This document shows, one piece after another, positions 1 to 12,803 of a DNA stretch of 64,000 nt (its first letter is position 1; each line of letters begins with the position of its first letter). Both the position numbers and the translations under genes were made by a program. Location: positions 256,430,477-256,494,476 of the forward strand of contig CM030358.1 in assembly GCA_017893485.1 (NCBI GenBank), in the 5' to 3' direction. Source of the DNA: Hemerocallis citrina. Its lineage: Eukaryota; Streptophyta; Magnoliopsida; Asparagales; Asphodelaceae. The notes beneath the pieces were generated by a model. That model was not told the DNA's origin. It did not search any database and worked only from the letters and a program-made list of their open reading frames with translations.

Positions 1-2400
1 ATCAACAACTCATTGGTCCCAAACAACGAGTTCAGTGCTCTGCTCGTTGCTCGAGCTCCATCAACAACTCGTTGGTCCCAAACAATGAGTTCAATGCTCT
101 GCTCTCTGCATGAGCTCCGTCTACCACTTATTGGTCCCAGACAATGAGTTCAACACCGTGCCATATGCTTAGGCTTCATCAATAACTTGTTGGCTCCAGA
201 CAACGAGTTCAACGCCTTGATTTTCTCTCAGACTACATCAACAACTCGTTGGTCCCAAACAACGAGTTCAGCGCTCTGCTCGCCGCTTGAGCTCCATCAA
301 TAAATTTTTTGTCCCAAACAACGAGTTAAGGCGCTCTGCTCGCCGCTTGAGCTCCATCAACAACTCATTGGTCCCAAACAACGAGTTCAGTGCTCTGCTC
401 GCCGCTCAAGCTCCGTCAACAACTCGTTGTACCCAAACAACAAGTTCAGTGATTCGCTCGCCACTTGAGCTCAATCAATAGCTCGTTGGCTCCGAACAAC
501 GGGTTCAATGTTCTACTCTTCGTTCGAGCTCCATCTACAACTTGTGTGCTCAAAGCAACAAGATCTATGCTCTGCGTGGCACAGGAGCTTTCTCTACGCT
601 TGGTGTCTCTGATTAATAAGTTCTATGCTCTGGTTATCGCTTGAGTTCTGTCAACAGCTCGTTGGCTCCAAACAACGAGTTCAATGCCTTGGTCTTTGCC
701 CAAGCTTCACCAAATAGCTCATTAGCTCCAAACAATGAGTTCAACGCTCTGCTCGCCGCTTGAGCTCCATCAACAACTCATTGGTCCCAAACAAACGGTT
801 CAGTGCTCCGCACTTTGCCCGGGCTCCATCAACAACTTGTTGGCTCCATGCAATGAGTCCAACGCCTTGGTTGTCGCTCAAGCTCTACCAAAGAACTCGT
901 CTGTCCCAAACAACGAGTTCAGTGCTCCGCTCGCCGTTTGAGCTCCATTAAAACTCGTTTGTCCCAAACAACGAGTTCAGCGCTCTGCTCGCTGCATGAG
1001 CTCCATCGGCAACTCGTTGATCCCAAACAACGAGTTCAGCACTATGCTCTCCGCCTAAGCTCCATCAACAACTCGTTTGTCCCAAACAACGAGTTCAGCG
1101 CTCCGCTCATGTTGGAGCTCCATCAACAACTATTTTGTCCCAAACAACGAGTTCAGTGCTCCGCTCACCGCTTGAGCTCCCTCTACAGCTTATTTGTCCC
1201 ATACAATGAGTTCAGCGCTCTTCTCATCGCTTGAGCTCCCTCAACAACTCGTTTGTCCCAAACAACGAGTTCAGCGCTCCGCTCGCCGCTTGAGCTTCCT
1301 CAACAACTCGTTTGTCCCAAACAACAAGTTCAGCACCCTGCTCGCCCCTTGAGCTTCCTCAACAACTCGTTTATCCCAACAACGAGTTCAGCGCTCCACT
1401 CGTCACTTGAGCTACAACTCGTTCATCCCAAACAACAAGTTCAGCGCTCCACTTGCGGCTTGAGCTCTCTAAATAGCTCGTTGGCTCTAAACAACGAGTT
1501 CAATGCCTTGGTCTTCGCCCAAGCTTCACCAAACAACTCGTTGACTCCAAATGGCAAGTCCTATGCTCTGATTGCCACTTGAGCTCCGTCAATAACTCGT
1601 TAGTTCTAAATAATAAGTTCGGCACCTTGGACTTCACCCAAGTACCATTAATCGCTGGGGCCAAACAACAAGTTCAAGCTCAAGTTCATCTCATAGCTCT
1701 CCCTACAAACTTGTGGGGGTCAAACGCCAGTTCCTACATCAACTCTATCTCAGAGTTGTCTCTACACACTTGCTGGATGCAAACAGCAGGTGTAACATCC
1801 AACTCTGTCATAGAGTCCTCTCCAAGCTCGCCGAGACCAAACAGTAGTTCTTACATCAATGCTATCTCAGAGTTGTCTCGAACGTCGCCAGGGGTCAAAC
1901 GGCCGTTCCTACATCAACTCTATCTCAAAGTTGTCTCGAACATCGTCGGGGCCAAACGGCCGTTCCTACATCAACTCTATCTCAGAGTTGTCTTTACATG
2001 CTTGCTGGGCGCAAACAGCAGGTGCAACCTCCAACTCTTTCATAGATTCCTCTCTAAATTTGCTCGGAACAAATAGCAAGCTTTACGTCAACTCAGTTAA
2101 AGGGTTGTCCCTCTAAACTTGCCAGGCGCAAACGGCAAGCTTGAACGTTCAATTCTATCTCAGAGTCGTCTCCAAACTCGCTGGAATCAAACGGCAGTTT
2201 CCACATCGACTCTATCTCAGAGCTCACTCCAAACTTGCTGGGATCAGACGGCAAGCTCAACGTTCAACTCCGTCGCAGAGTTCTCTACACACTTGTCGGG
2301 CACAAATGACAAGCTCAAACGTTCAACTCTGTTCTGGATATACCACAACAACTTGTTGGGATCAAACAGCAAGTCTGCAATAGCTTTCCTAGCACAGCTA
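1..2400. repeat. 59-bp tandem array, 3' region of Tat element I
   Basis: Copies begin near 1, 60 and 119 and continue with a 59-bp period to about 1650; after that a related 57-58 bp variant with the core 'ctatctcagagttgtctc' runs to about 2400. Each early unit holds an inverted repeat, aactcgttg - 8-base loop - caacgagtt, so single strands could fold into a 9-bp hairpin. The several reading frames through it are a by-product of low stop density and I do not call them genes. The array continues beyond the left edge. Its position before a Tat-type polypurine tract and LTR (4097) matches the tandem arrays lying 3' of pol in Tat II. Confidence 0.9.
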
Positions 2401-4096
2401 TTAATATATGTACAAGATCCACCAATCCACGATGATGGAGTAAAAAGCTGGGTATACACATATAATTAATTATACATATATATATAAGTTGTTGCATATA
2501 CACGACAATAAATATATGTATAAAAATTATATGCACACCCAAGCCTAAGTCGCTTCAAAAAACTCCACAAAAAATCCCCAAAAAATAGCTCAAGAGAATC
2601 AAAGGCTTAACGGGTCGGATCTGCAACCCAAACCCGCATAAAAAATCAAATAAAAAAGCCCAAGGGGCGTTAACGGGTTGGATCCAAAACCCGGCTCCAC
2701 TTCTCAACCCGCTCCTGCCTTATCTTTTCTCTTCTTCTCCAGATCTTCCCGCCAAAATCACGTCTTCAAAAAACTCGAAGACCACCGCTCGCCTGTGAGC
2801 TCCTCTCATCCCTTCGCCCCAAAATCGAGCTCCATGTCTCCTCGCCATCGACGCCGTGCTCTCGCCTCCCCATGAGTGTCGCCAACTTCGAGCACTCGCC
2901 AAACTCGATCGAAAATAGAGTTTGAACCCAAAAAATTCCTCTAACTCTGTAGCTCGGCAAAATGGAGTTCGGTAGCTCGGCGAGAGAGCTCTGTAGCTCG
3001 ATGAGACCTCGAGTTTGTAGCTCGGCAGATTCAAAACTCCCGTAGCTCAGGCGAAGTCCATAGCTCCCATAGCTCGGCGAAACGGAGCCTCGGCATCACT
3101 GCAGCTCGGCAAGGACGAGCTATCCCCGTAGCTCGGCGAGATGGGGCTTAAGTCCATAGCTCAGCGAAAATGAGCTATTGTAGCTCGGTGAGTGTACCCC
3201 ATGGCCATAGCTCGGTGAAACCCAAAAATGGCTATAGCTCAGCGAATTCAGAGTCTTCATAGCTCGGCGAAGCGAGCTATCCTGGCTTGGCGAAGTGTCA
3301 AGCTCCATTGCTCAGCAAACTCAAGAACGCATAGCTCGGCGAGAGATTTGCAAGTTCCATAGCTCGGCGAAAGCACACCGTAGCTCCGCCGCGGCAAGGC
3401 TTCGATAACTCACCAAGATCTCGACGTCCATGACGTCGCAGTCACCTGCTACAATCATCACCGAGCTATGCCATCGAAGGAGGAAAAAAGTAGCTTGGCA
3501 AATTGGTTCGTCGAGGTAGGGGTAAAGAAGATGCCCAGTAGCCGTCTGATCTCCGAGATCAACGAGCCAGATCAGGATCAGCGCCTCTGTTTTTTTCAGC
3601 CTGATCAAAAGTTCTCAACCGTCTGATTGCCTCAGCGTGCGAGCTAGGCCTTGATGCGCGCCCTAGATCACTTCAAAAAACGTAACGGAACTGATAAATT
3701 CAGAAAATCATTTCAAAATCATTTTTTATTCGAAAAATCAATTAAAAAATTCCAAAATAATTATTTTAATTCGGAAAAATAATTAAAAATCCAAAAAAAA
3801 TAATTAAATTGAATTTATTAATTATAAAATTCGAAAGAGTGATTTTGAGATAGTAGAATATTCCATAAAATTCGGAGAAATCCGAAGAACTATTCCCAGA
3901 AAATTCCCAAAAAAATTCGAAAAAATCCAAAAAAATATGGGAAAATCCAGGAATATATTCATTGTCTACAGAAGCCACAGACCAGTTCCAGGTATCTCCG
4001 AACACTCTGACTGCTAAGATTATTCGCTAGATTCTAAAAATAAGACGTACTACTTCCCGAAAGCCATGAAAATTGCCTTCCGGGAGTGGGGGCTTA
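2401..4096 (+). other. 3' non-coding tail of Tat element I with polypurine tract
   Basis: No credible gene. 2401-2560 is AT-rich. 2950-3390 is an irregular minisatellite built on 'tagctcggcga' spaced about 25-40 bp apart. 3660-3990 is very AT-rich. The last bases before the LTR, 'cgggagtgggggctta' at 4081-4096, form the expected polypurine tract for plus-strand DNA priming, followed directly by TGATGATGG. The short frames in this stretch overlap on both strands and lack family similarity that I can recognise. Confidence 0.7.
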
Positions 4097-4715
4097 TGAT
4101 GATGGTAAAAACCACAGCAGATCAGAGCCGTACGATCCCTGCACGAATCTCAAAGTATCTATAGACAGATTAGCCATTACAGGCCTATTTTACAGGCCTG
4201 GCCCCACTCCAGAACATGGGCTTCTCTCAAGCCCATAAAAAGTGACAGACTAGGCCCACTAAGAGACACCCAGCCCATGATGGCGCGGAGTCAAATCTCT
4301 TATCCCCTCACAAGGATATCTCATCTCTTTAGGGGGGAGACATGAAAGATCCGACAGTCACGATTCGGCTTCTAGAATGTCTCTCAAGCCTATAAATACT
4401 CCACCCCCTCTTCACTCACCAGGTAATCAACAATTCACAAGTTTTTACTCTCTTACTCTCTTTTCCTGGTTCCCAAGTGAGCGTCGGAGGGTCTTTCGCC
4501 GGGGGCCACCCCCCGGTGTTTCAGACGTTTTGCAGGTCCATCGGCCGCATCACTAACCGTCGAATTCAGATCACAGGAGGTCAATCAACGATCCAGATTC
4601 AATCTCAGGAGCTCTAACGTCTTTTAACGGCCAAGGCACAGGTTTGACTTTTAGTAGTTTCCATCCATTATTAACTCACTATCTGTTTGCTTTCACACCG
4701 AAATAAGCAGCAACA
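4097..4715 (+). repeat. 3' LTR of Tat element I
   Basis: Begins TGATGATGG after the polypurine tract and ends in ...agcagcaaca. It aligns along its length with the 5' LTR at 45945-46585, which is followed by a primer-binding site, so both ends are set by comparison. A TATA box (tataaata, 4391) precedes a conserved GC-rich hairpin block (4482-4535). The 5' end of this element is outside the window, so its target duplication cannot be checked; the right-hand candidate is 'actgg' (4716-4720). Confidence 0.88.
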
Positions 4716-5048
4716 ACTGGCTAGATTGTCTCCTGCGTTTGTGCCTGGAGACATGAATCTATGATCCATATAGCTATTGTAGCCTAAGCACAGTTCCATC
4801 ACCTATTGCTGTAATGATAGCATAAGCCTATTGTTTACAAGTTTTGAAATTTGTTTTAATCATCACAATAGCATGATGATTTTCTATTTTGCTGCCTACA
4901 GTTTACACATACAAATTTCTCTTGGACAGCTATTTGCCTCATGGCAATAAAACTCTTGCAACAATGCAGAAACTACTTCACAAAGAGAAGTTTGTAATGC
5001 TCTATTTTATTCAAAATTACGTTGAATTTGTGTTGTCCACATTCTGTT
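4716..5048. other. Interval between Tat I and the CACTA element
   Basis: Unassigned DNA with no repeat I recognise. A short frame (4889-5137) crosses the CACTA terminus at 5049 and so is probably not a gene. This may be older host sequence or the edge of another element. Confidence 0.5.
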
Positions 5049-5066
5049 CACTACAAACCACCAATG
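5049..5066 (+). repeat. CACTA left terminal inverted repeat
   Basis: CACTACAAACCACCAATG, an exact inverted match of 36814-36831. The CACTA start is the hallmark of the superfamily. Confidence 0.82.
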
Positions 5067-5313
5067 GATTAGTTGGCTACACTGACGATGAATGGTTAAA
5101 ATTAGTATATAAAAAAATAGACAAATCCTGTATATAGTATATGAGCACCCTCTTCTATTTTCTTGTTATGTAGTTTGATACTATATCTTTCTCCATTATG
5201 AGGCAATTTTCACATACTAGATGAAGATACAAATCATATTAGTAGGATAACATTTTCAAGTAAAGGTAGGAATACATTGTGTACATGATCCCACCAATGA
5301 ATTGTTATGAAAC

Positions 5314-6373
5314 TGATGAGGACATCGGTTCCAGACTATTCAGGTGTTTCTATCAGCACAGGCATCATCTAGGACAGCTGCTTCATTAGCTTAGGATTTT
5401 ATTTCAGTACCATATTTGCTTTTGGCAATTATAGCCATATGTAATCTTTCTTTTATGCATTAGAATATTTTTTAGAATATTTTGAGATTTGTATCAAGAT
5501 TTGTTTTGAGCCTATTTATAGGCCTTGAGATTAATGAGAAGTCATGCTATTCTTGATTAAAAAAATTATTGTGTTGAAGTTTTGCTCTTCATCTCTCTTT
5601 TTGTGTGATACAATTGAGATCCAATTTTAGGTTTGTGATAAACTCTAAAAATACCCCCAAATTAAACTCCCAAACCCCAATTCCAAAATTAATTTAACCC
5701 CAAAACCCTAATTACCCCCTCATCCTGCAGCCACCGCCCTCTTTCCCTATATCCGATCGTCTTCTTCCTCCCAAACCCATCTCCCCTTACCGCCATCACC
5801 CAGCGCCTCCCGCTCTCCCTATCTCCATCCTCTCACTCTTGGTCGACCCCGACCACATCCTCATCCTCATCCTCTCCCATCGAGCCCTCCAAACCCAACC
5901 TCCCTCCTTCTGCTCCCTACCCTCGTCTCCACCAGTCAAGCCCCACCCCCCCCTAGTCTCTCTCCTTCCGTTGAGTCGCCTACTAGTCCTTCTCCCCTCA
6001 CCGCAACCTGCCCTGTGGTCACCAACACTGCTCATCCCTCCGTTGTTCCTCTGTACGTCAGCCCACCGCATCCGCTGACTCACCGACAGCCTACCCACCG
6101 TTGGTCGTCGTCAGCAAGCCAAGCCGCGAGTTTCTTGGCTACCGCTCCTACTGTTGTAGTTGATTGCTGTGTTCTTCGCTGCTCCACCCGGATTTGATTA
6201 TTGATTGTTAGAACTGAATTGTTAATCGGACATGCTAAACTTAATTCAATTCTTGAAAATCTATCAAACCGATTAATTGTTTAAAATTCTAACTTTGATC
6301 TGCACTACATGTTGGTAAAATTAATCCTTTAATATTCTTGGAAATTCTCTATTTAGGATTACGTTTTACATCA
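5314..6373 (+). repeat. 5' LTR of the chromovirus
   Basis: Starts TGATGAGGACATCG and ends ...ttttacatca. It matches the 3' LTR except that about 190 bp present in the 3' copy (around 15330-15530) is absent here. A possible TATA is 'tatttata' near 5513. CT-rich leader-like sequence follows (5720-6100); the frames in it are shadows. The primer-binding site should follow at 6374; 'ttttggtataagcgc' is there and partly resembles a tRNA-Met complement. Confidence 0.85.
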
Positions 6374-6722
6374 TTTTGGTATAAGCGCGAAGGTTCTTAA
6401 AACCCTAGTTCTTGCATCATTTAGGCATTATTTTTACATTCATTTAGAATCATTTAGAGTCTTTTATTATTTTTTCTTTTGTTCTTTGAGATCACTTCAG
6501 ATTAATTTTAAAAAATAAAAAAAAATATTAAAAAAAAACTCAAGTGCATTTAAAACACTGTCCCCAAATTTTAACAAACACACATCCCCACAACCCCTAA
6601 TTTTTCTCGTTGGTGAATGCGTCTTCGCAATACCATCACAGATCCTGTAGATCCTTTCTTGTCCCCTTCCAAACCACCTAATTAGGAACCCTAGACCTCC
6701 GTGAACTCCTCCACAAACTGAG
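6374..6722 (+). other. Leader of the chromovirus
   Basis: Untranslated leader between the 5' LTR and gag. It contains AT-rich runs and no gene. The putative primer-binding site is at its start. Confidence 0.6.
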
Positions 6723-8246
6723 ATGGACAACTCTGATATTTCTGCTACCCTAGCTGTCATCAAGCAACTCTTGCCAATATCAATCAGAGGCTTGAGAAAG
6801 TGGAATTAAATCAAACTGTTGCCCCTGAGCTTCATGTTAATCGTCAGATCCCTCAAGGGAATGTTCGTGACGATCGGCGTCAAGAACGTGATCCTAACGA
6901 ACAATATAAGAAGAACGTTAAGGCTGACGTTCCCCATTTTGAAAGCCACATGGAACCCCAAGCTTGTCTTGATTGGATCCTTGCTATGGACCACTACTTT
7001 GTGTGGTTTGACATGAGCGAAGTCCTGAAAGTTAAATTTTCCATGATGAAATTGACTGAGAAAGCTCAACAACACTGGACCAATCTTGAACATGTCTGCA
7101 GAGGCCGAGGCCTGACACCCATAGCCACTTGGGAAGCTATGAAAGAGAAGCTCACTGAGAGATATGTACCGTTATCGTTCCACACCCGATTGCTAGATTC
7201 GTGGAACCAACTTTACAAGGAAGTAAATCCATACAAGAATATGTTGATAAATTTGATGACTTCCTTATTCGGTGCAATGCTTTAAGTAAAGAGAGTGAAG
7301 AAAAAACTCTCTCTAGATTCAGAGCTGGACTACGAGTCGACCTTAGGAACGAGCTAATTCATAGAAATGTGGACTCACTAGCGGTAGCAAATGTCCTTGT
7401 CCTCGATATGGATTCCCTTAAAACTAGTTCTCATTCTAAGTCCAGCAATTCGAGAGATCATTCCTCTAGAATGACCTCTACTGATCCATCTAGACCTAAG
7501 CTTTCCTCTCAGCACCCCAACAAATCTTACCCCAGCAAACCTAATTCAAATTTCAATTCACATAGAGATGAACATAAGGGTAAGAACACCGATAGAGACT
7601 ACTCTAAGATTGACCCTCTCACTAAGTATTATAAATGTAAGGGATATGATCATGTTGCTAGCAACTGTCCCAATCCCAGTAGGATCAATATAGTAGAGGG
7701 TACCGCTGTCATCTCTGATGATTCTGATAATGAGCCTATTAAAGGCGATGACTTCGGTGAAGAAGAGAATGACCAGTATCTCCACTGTATTTGGTCTATC
7801 CAATCACCCCACTTGAATGTAGTCAGATGTTCTTTGTCCCAGCCAAAAGAAGAAGATGATTGGAAGCGCACTTCTATATTCCACACCTTTACGACTATAG
7901 GTGGCAAAAACTGCAAGGTGATTGTTGACAGTGGGAGCTGCGTCAACGTTGTCTCTTCTGTAGTCTTAGCCAAGACCAAACTTAAGGCTGAACCCCATCC
8001 ACGTCCATACAAAGTATCTTGAATTGATGCGACAGGTCTCCAAGTAACACATCGATGTTTGGTCCCTGTGGACTTCAAAGCTTACAAAGAGGAAATGTGG
8101 TATGATGTGCTCAAAATGGATGTGGGTCAAGTCATTTTAGAGATACCTTGGTTATACGATCATGAGGTGACCATATAGTCAAGTCATTTTAGAGATACCT
8201 TGGTTATACGATCATGAGGTGACCATATATGGTCGATCCAACTAAT
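6723..8246 (+). pseudogene. Chromovirus gag and protease (frameshifted)
   Basis: Gag would form the virus-like particle and bind element RNA; protease would cut the polyprotein. ATG at 6723 (MDNSDISATL) is the probable start; a frameshift near 6771 moves the reading to the frame holding the retrotransposon gag domain (DWILAMDHYFVWF ... AQQHWTNL), and another near 7205 moves it again. A zinc knuckle near 7630 reads YKCKGYDHVASNC: the first cysteine of CX2CX4HX4C is a tyrosine, so metal binding is likely lost. The aspartic protease motif VIVDSGS lies at 7918-7938 (DSG at 7927-7935). A stop follows at 8020, where a tryptophan is usual in this family. A 52-bp duplication further breaks the linker to RT. 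Confidence 0.88.
8126..8229 (+). repeat. Perfect 52-bp tandem duplication in pol
   Basis: 8126-8177 and 8178-8229 are identical (starting gtcaagtcattttagag). 52 is not a multiple of three, so the second copy shifts the frame between protease and RT. Identity of the two copies suggests the event is younger than the general decay. Confidence 0.95.
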
Positions 8247-8248
8247 GT

Positions 8249-9716
8249 TTGTTCCAGCACGATGGACTAAAAATAAAGCTCATACCCGTGAGACCACGAA
8301 TTGGTCCGACTGAAACAACACAGGCTTCCTCGAGAAAGGTTAAGAAGGTAACATATATGGGTGCACGGAAACTCACGAAAGAAATTGACAAAGGGGCTAT
8401 CATTCTTCTACTCACAGCGAGAGAAGTCCCTAAAGATCCTAAATCACTCATTCCGCCTCAAGTTACTCCTGTCCTACAGGAATTTGCAGATGTGTTTCCT
8501 GTTGACCTCCCCAACTAGTTGCCCCCACTGCATGACATCCAACACGCTATTGATCTAGTTTAAGGAGCGAGTATTCCTAACTTGCCACATTATTGGATGA
8601 ATCCGACAGAGCATGCTGAGTTGAAAAGGCAAGTTGATGAGTTATTGGCAAAGAGCTTCACCAGAGAAAGCTTAAGTCCTTGTACTGTTCCTGCCCTATT
8701 GACGCCAAAGAAAGATGGAACCTGACGTGTATGTGTTGACAGCCGTGCCATAAACAAGATCACGGTAAAATACCATTTTCCCATTCCTCGTTTGGATGAC
8801 ATATTGGACATGATGTCTAGTGCTACAATCTTTTCCAAGATTGATCTTAAAAGTGGCTACCACCAAATACGTGTTCTTCTTGGTAATGAATGGAAGACCG
8901 CCTTCAAGACGAAGGATGGCCTGTACGAATGGATGGTCATGCCATTTGGAATGACAAATGCCCCGAGCACGTTTATAAGAATCATGATGCAAGTACTTCG
9001 ACCCTTTATGGGCAAAGTTCCTTGTGGTGTACTTTGATGATATTCTCATTTAGAGCCGATCCGTTGGGCAACATCTTGACCATTTGAGGCAGGTCTGCGG
9101 TGTTTTGAGGAAGAAACAGCTTTACGCTAATCCTACCAAATGTACCTTCCTCTCTAATCAAACTATCTTTCTGGGATTTATTGTTTCTGCCCGAGGAGTA
9201 TTCGCTAACCCAGAAAAGATACGAGCTATTACTGAGTGGCCTAAGTCCCACAATATTCGTGATGTGCAGAGTTTTCATGGTCTTGCCACCTTCTATCGTC
9301 GGTTTGTGCAAGGATTTAGCAAAATTATGGCTCCGATAACCAACTGCTTGCAGAAAGGTGAATTTGTCTAGTCGAAGGAAGCCACGAAAGCCTTCAAAGA
9401 GATCAAGAAGAGAATGACTCAGACACCTGTCATGAGGTTGCCTGATTTCACTAAAGTCTTCGAAGTAACATGCGATGCTTCAGGTATTGGTATAGGTGGA
9501 GTCCTCAGTCAACAGAGTTATCCTATTGCTTATTTCAGTGAAAAGCTAAACAAAGCAAAACAAAAATACTCCACTTATGACAAGGAATTCTATGCGGTAA
9601 TTCAGTCACTTCGCTATTGGCGACATTATCTTCTGCCGAATTCTTCATTTGCTCAGACCATGATGCCTTAAGATTCCTTAATTCTCAACAAAAGTTGAAT
9701 CCGAGATGTAATACCC
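8249..9716 (+). pseudogene. Chromovirus reverse transcriptase and RNase H, first part
   Basis: RT would copy the element RNA into DNA. Readable pieces are LQEFADVFPVDLP (8479), the fingers segment TPKKDGT (8703), [15 protein letters not shown] (8831), [14 protein letters not shown] (8934) and the active site YFDD (9030-9041), reached only after a frameshift near 9020. The RT thumb ([11 protein letters not shown]) and RNase H (VTCDASGIGIGGVLSQ; YDKEFYAVIQSLRYWRHYL) follow. In-frame stops occur near 8516, 8561, 8724, 9051 and 9369. A frameshift near 9640 precedes SDHDALRFLNSQQKLNPR, where the solo LTR at 9717 cuts the RNase H. The frame resumes at 12804. Confidence 0.9.
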
Positions 9717-12700
9717 TAAACTTTCATTTTAATGGAAATGTTGATTTTCATGTGTTGTGCACATGCAAATTTCATGTGTATATTTATTTATTTATTTTTA
9801 TATATAAAGTTTCATTTTATAGTATGAACAATTATTTTCTTCTTTTATTTTTCTAAAAGACTATTTTATAAAGCCTAAAACACTATTTCTTAATTTGAGC
9901 CCACTTTAATAAACTATTATTTTATTATTTTATTATTTGGCCCACAAGCCTAAGCCCACTATTTGTGAAGCCCACAAATTTAATTAATCATTTAAATGGT
10001 CACACTTGTCATGTAGACACAAAATGTGAACAATTTGATTAATTAAAATTGTACAAACTTCAAATAGGGGTACTAGAGGGGCACGTGCATGCACGTAGTG
10101 TGCAATGCACACTATTTTGAGGCCATATTGTGCATGGAGGAATGGGAGAGTGGGTGTGTGTGCATGGGTAGTTTATTTGAGTGTGGGTGGTTGCTACAAC
10201 TTCCCCTCCTATCCTAGCCATCCATCTTATAACTATCCAATGAATCCTAGCCCTCCAATTTATCCTAGAATTAGTATAAATACCCCCCTATCTATTTGCA
10301 TTCTACACTAAGAAACTATTGAAAAAGAAATTATATAGGAGATATATATTAGTGTGAGTGTGAGTGTGTGTGTGTACCATTGGAGGCCGACCATTCATTC
10401 CCCCACACTTGGAGCTCTCGGTTTTGGCAAGGAAGCAAGGAGAAGGAGTTTTTGCATCGCAATCTAGGAGGAGAAGGCACTCTCTCGCATTCTAGGGGAC
10501 TCTAGGAGCTTTTAGTTGGCTTTTTCTTCAAAGAGGTGGGTGTTTCTCATGACTTCTAAAGTAGAAATCATGCTAGGAATGAAATTGAATTGTTATTATA
10601 AAGCCACTAGTTGAAATGAAATGCATGCTTGCCTAATTAGAGGAGAATTGATAAACTATTAAATGTGTGTTATTTTGATTACTAGATTTATTAATATGAG
10701 TAAAAGTGAATGTTCACATTGTTTTTAATGTTAGTATGCATGCTAAGTATGTTCTAAATGCAAACTATGTGGACTAACTAGTAAAAAGATTAGAACCATG
10801 TTTGTTGATTAAAGTATTAAAGTAGAATGTTATGCTAGAGATGAATTGATGGAATAATTTACTAAGAGATGATTGTTAATTGTTGTAGTAGAATTTTCCA
10901 TTGTTATATGTGCCATATGAGTATTAGAATAAATGAAAAGATGTATTTTTTGCAAACAAAAGATTGAATGCATTATGTGTAAATTAGTGGATAAAAATAT
11001 GAGTTTTATTCATTAAGAAGGATGATTTTTGTGTTCTAAAAACATCGTGAGAAAGAAAACATTTTTGTAGTGATTTTTGTGGGAATCTATCTTTAATAAT
11101 GAAAAATATATAGTTCGAATCTTTTACAGAACAGTCGACCGACTTTAGTAACAGTCGACTGCCCTGATCGTTTTATTTTTGAGTTTAAAGATCATCGCAG
11201 AACAGCCAACTGGTCATATGTGACAGTCGACTTCTCTGATTACTTTATTTTTGAGCTTTAGAACCTCGCAGAACAGCCGACTGGCTATGATTAACAGTCG
11301 ACTGCCCTGAAGTTTCAAATAATATCAATATTTTGTGAGGAAATCTCTATTACCTGTGGCCTTGTATAAGTGAGACCATTTTTACAAGAAAGAACTTATT
11401 TTAATTATTAACTTAAATTGTTTTCTTTTGAAGTTCGAATGAATTGTTTAAGAAGTTTATAATGAGATTTTGGTAATGAGAAATTTGAAAAGTGTGAAGT
11501 GTGAACTAAGTGAAATTGTGAACTGTGGAATTAGCATGGATTAAAATAGAAGTATGTGGATTATAAACTAGCGATTGTGGCATGTTGCATTTTTATTGTT
11601 ATGCATGATATTTTACTTGAGAAATTGAAATTAGTTGACATAATGAGTTAGGAAGAGTACCATGAATATGAATACATGAACGTTATGAATATGAAATGTG
11701 AATTGTGATTAATCATTAAAAGATCTTATGAGTATGAAAAGCTCGATATTGTAATTATGAGTTGAAATTGAGAATTAGGGTATAGCCAAGCCTTATACCG
11801 GCAATGAAAGAATTGTGAAATGATATTTGAAATGAGAAGACCAAGGTTGGGTCATGTGAATTATATGAATAAGACCGATATAGTGGGAGTGCTACATTCT
11901 AAGAGTTGATTTTATTCATATTCAATTAAGCTAAGGATTAGATACATAGTGAAGATGTGATGAAAGTAAGAGAAAAATATTGAGTATGAGGGCCATTGGA
12001 TTGGCGGCGTGAGAGTATTCACAGGATGTCCCATGATGCATCATGATAGGGCGTGGATACTGCTCCAGAGTACCGTCCCGGTGGCGACGCTCGTGGGGTG
12101 TTTGACGACTGCGGGTGGTGTCATGTCTATGGTAGGAGCTGAATTACCACAGGATGCCTGCATGATGAGTCATGTGTCAGTGCGTTGGGATTCCCTCCAG
12201 GGCACCTAGACATGAGTTCGTAGGTCAGAAAATATTTAGGATACTTACCGTAGTTACAGTAGTAGATTAAGTCATGGCGAGGGATTGAACCCTACAAGAT
12301 GAAGAACGGTTAAGGGCTTGCCCTCGGACCTATGTAGTATGGGATGCATAGACTCTGAACAAGTGCTCATTAGTATCATTTAATACAAATAATTGCATTA
12401 AGGACTAAGTGCACATTCACAACACGACATCAATAGGATAGTCCCTTTAGCTTTGTTTGTGAACAAGTTTGTGGATTGCTAAGTAATAAGAATCGTTATA
12501 ATGTTTTCGGCATAGAGAGGATGGCCATGTATAATATTTCGTCAGTTGAATGAACTGACGCGCCCACAGTTTTATATGCAGGGTAAAGATGCTTGACAAA
12601 TTGAAGTATACATGCTGCGCAAGATTAATTTAAATGTTGTTTCATGTAAATTATTGTAAAATTGCTTCCGCTGTGACAATGTACAAGTGTAATGTAACTC

Positions 12701-12803
12701 TGATGAAAGAAAAGTTTTTATTTCCTTATAAAATTATACGAAAGAAGTGTAAAGATCCTGTGGAACTCGAATTCAGTTGTATTTTGGAATTCGGAGTGTT
12801 ACA
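9717..12803 (+). mobile_element. Solo LTR G (long Tekay-like LTR, 3087 bp)
   Basis: Starts TGTAATACCCTAAAC and ends ...GGAGTGTTACA, flanked by a perfect 5-bp duplication cgaga (9712-9716 and 12804-12808) inside the chromovirus RNase H. There is one LTR only and no internal genes, so it is a solo LTR from LTR-LTR recombination. A TATA box (tataaata, 10275) gives the sense as plus. It is a diverged relative of solo LTR H (53767-57247): both share the GC-rich block near 12000-12200 (56430-56640) and the 3' end. Short frames at 10105 and 12009 are not genes. Terminal sequences and length fit the Tekay/Del branch; that lineage call is inference. Confidence 0.9.
11127..11318 (+). repeat. 71-bp repeats with SalI-type palindromes in solo LTR G
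   Basis: Units begin at 11127, 11198 and 11269 (exact 71-bp spacing), the third partial. Each starts cagaacag and holds copies of the palindromic 'cagtcgactg' motif or close variants. Confidence 0.85.

Noticed and set aside
1..2400. CRISPR-like array of regular repeats
   Set aside because: Repeats are direct head-to-tail copies of 59 bp with no unique spacers, in a plant retrotransposon context.
4889..5137. 82-codon frame as a host gene
   Set aside because: It crosses the CACTA terminus at 5049 and shows no domain.
5796..6098. Frames in the CT-rich part of the chromovirus 5' LTR, and their repeats at 14948-15172
   Set aside because: LTR sequence present in two copies; not genes.
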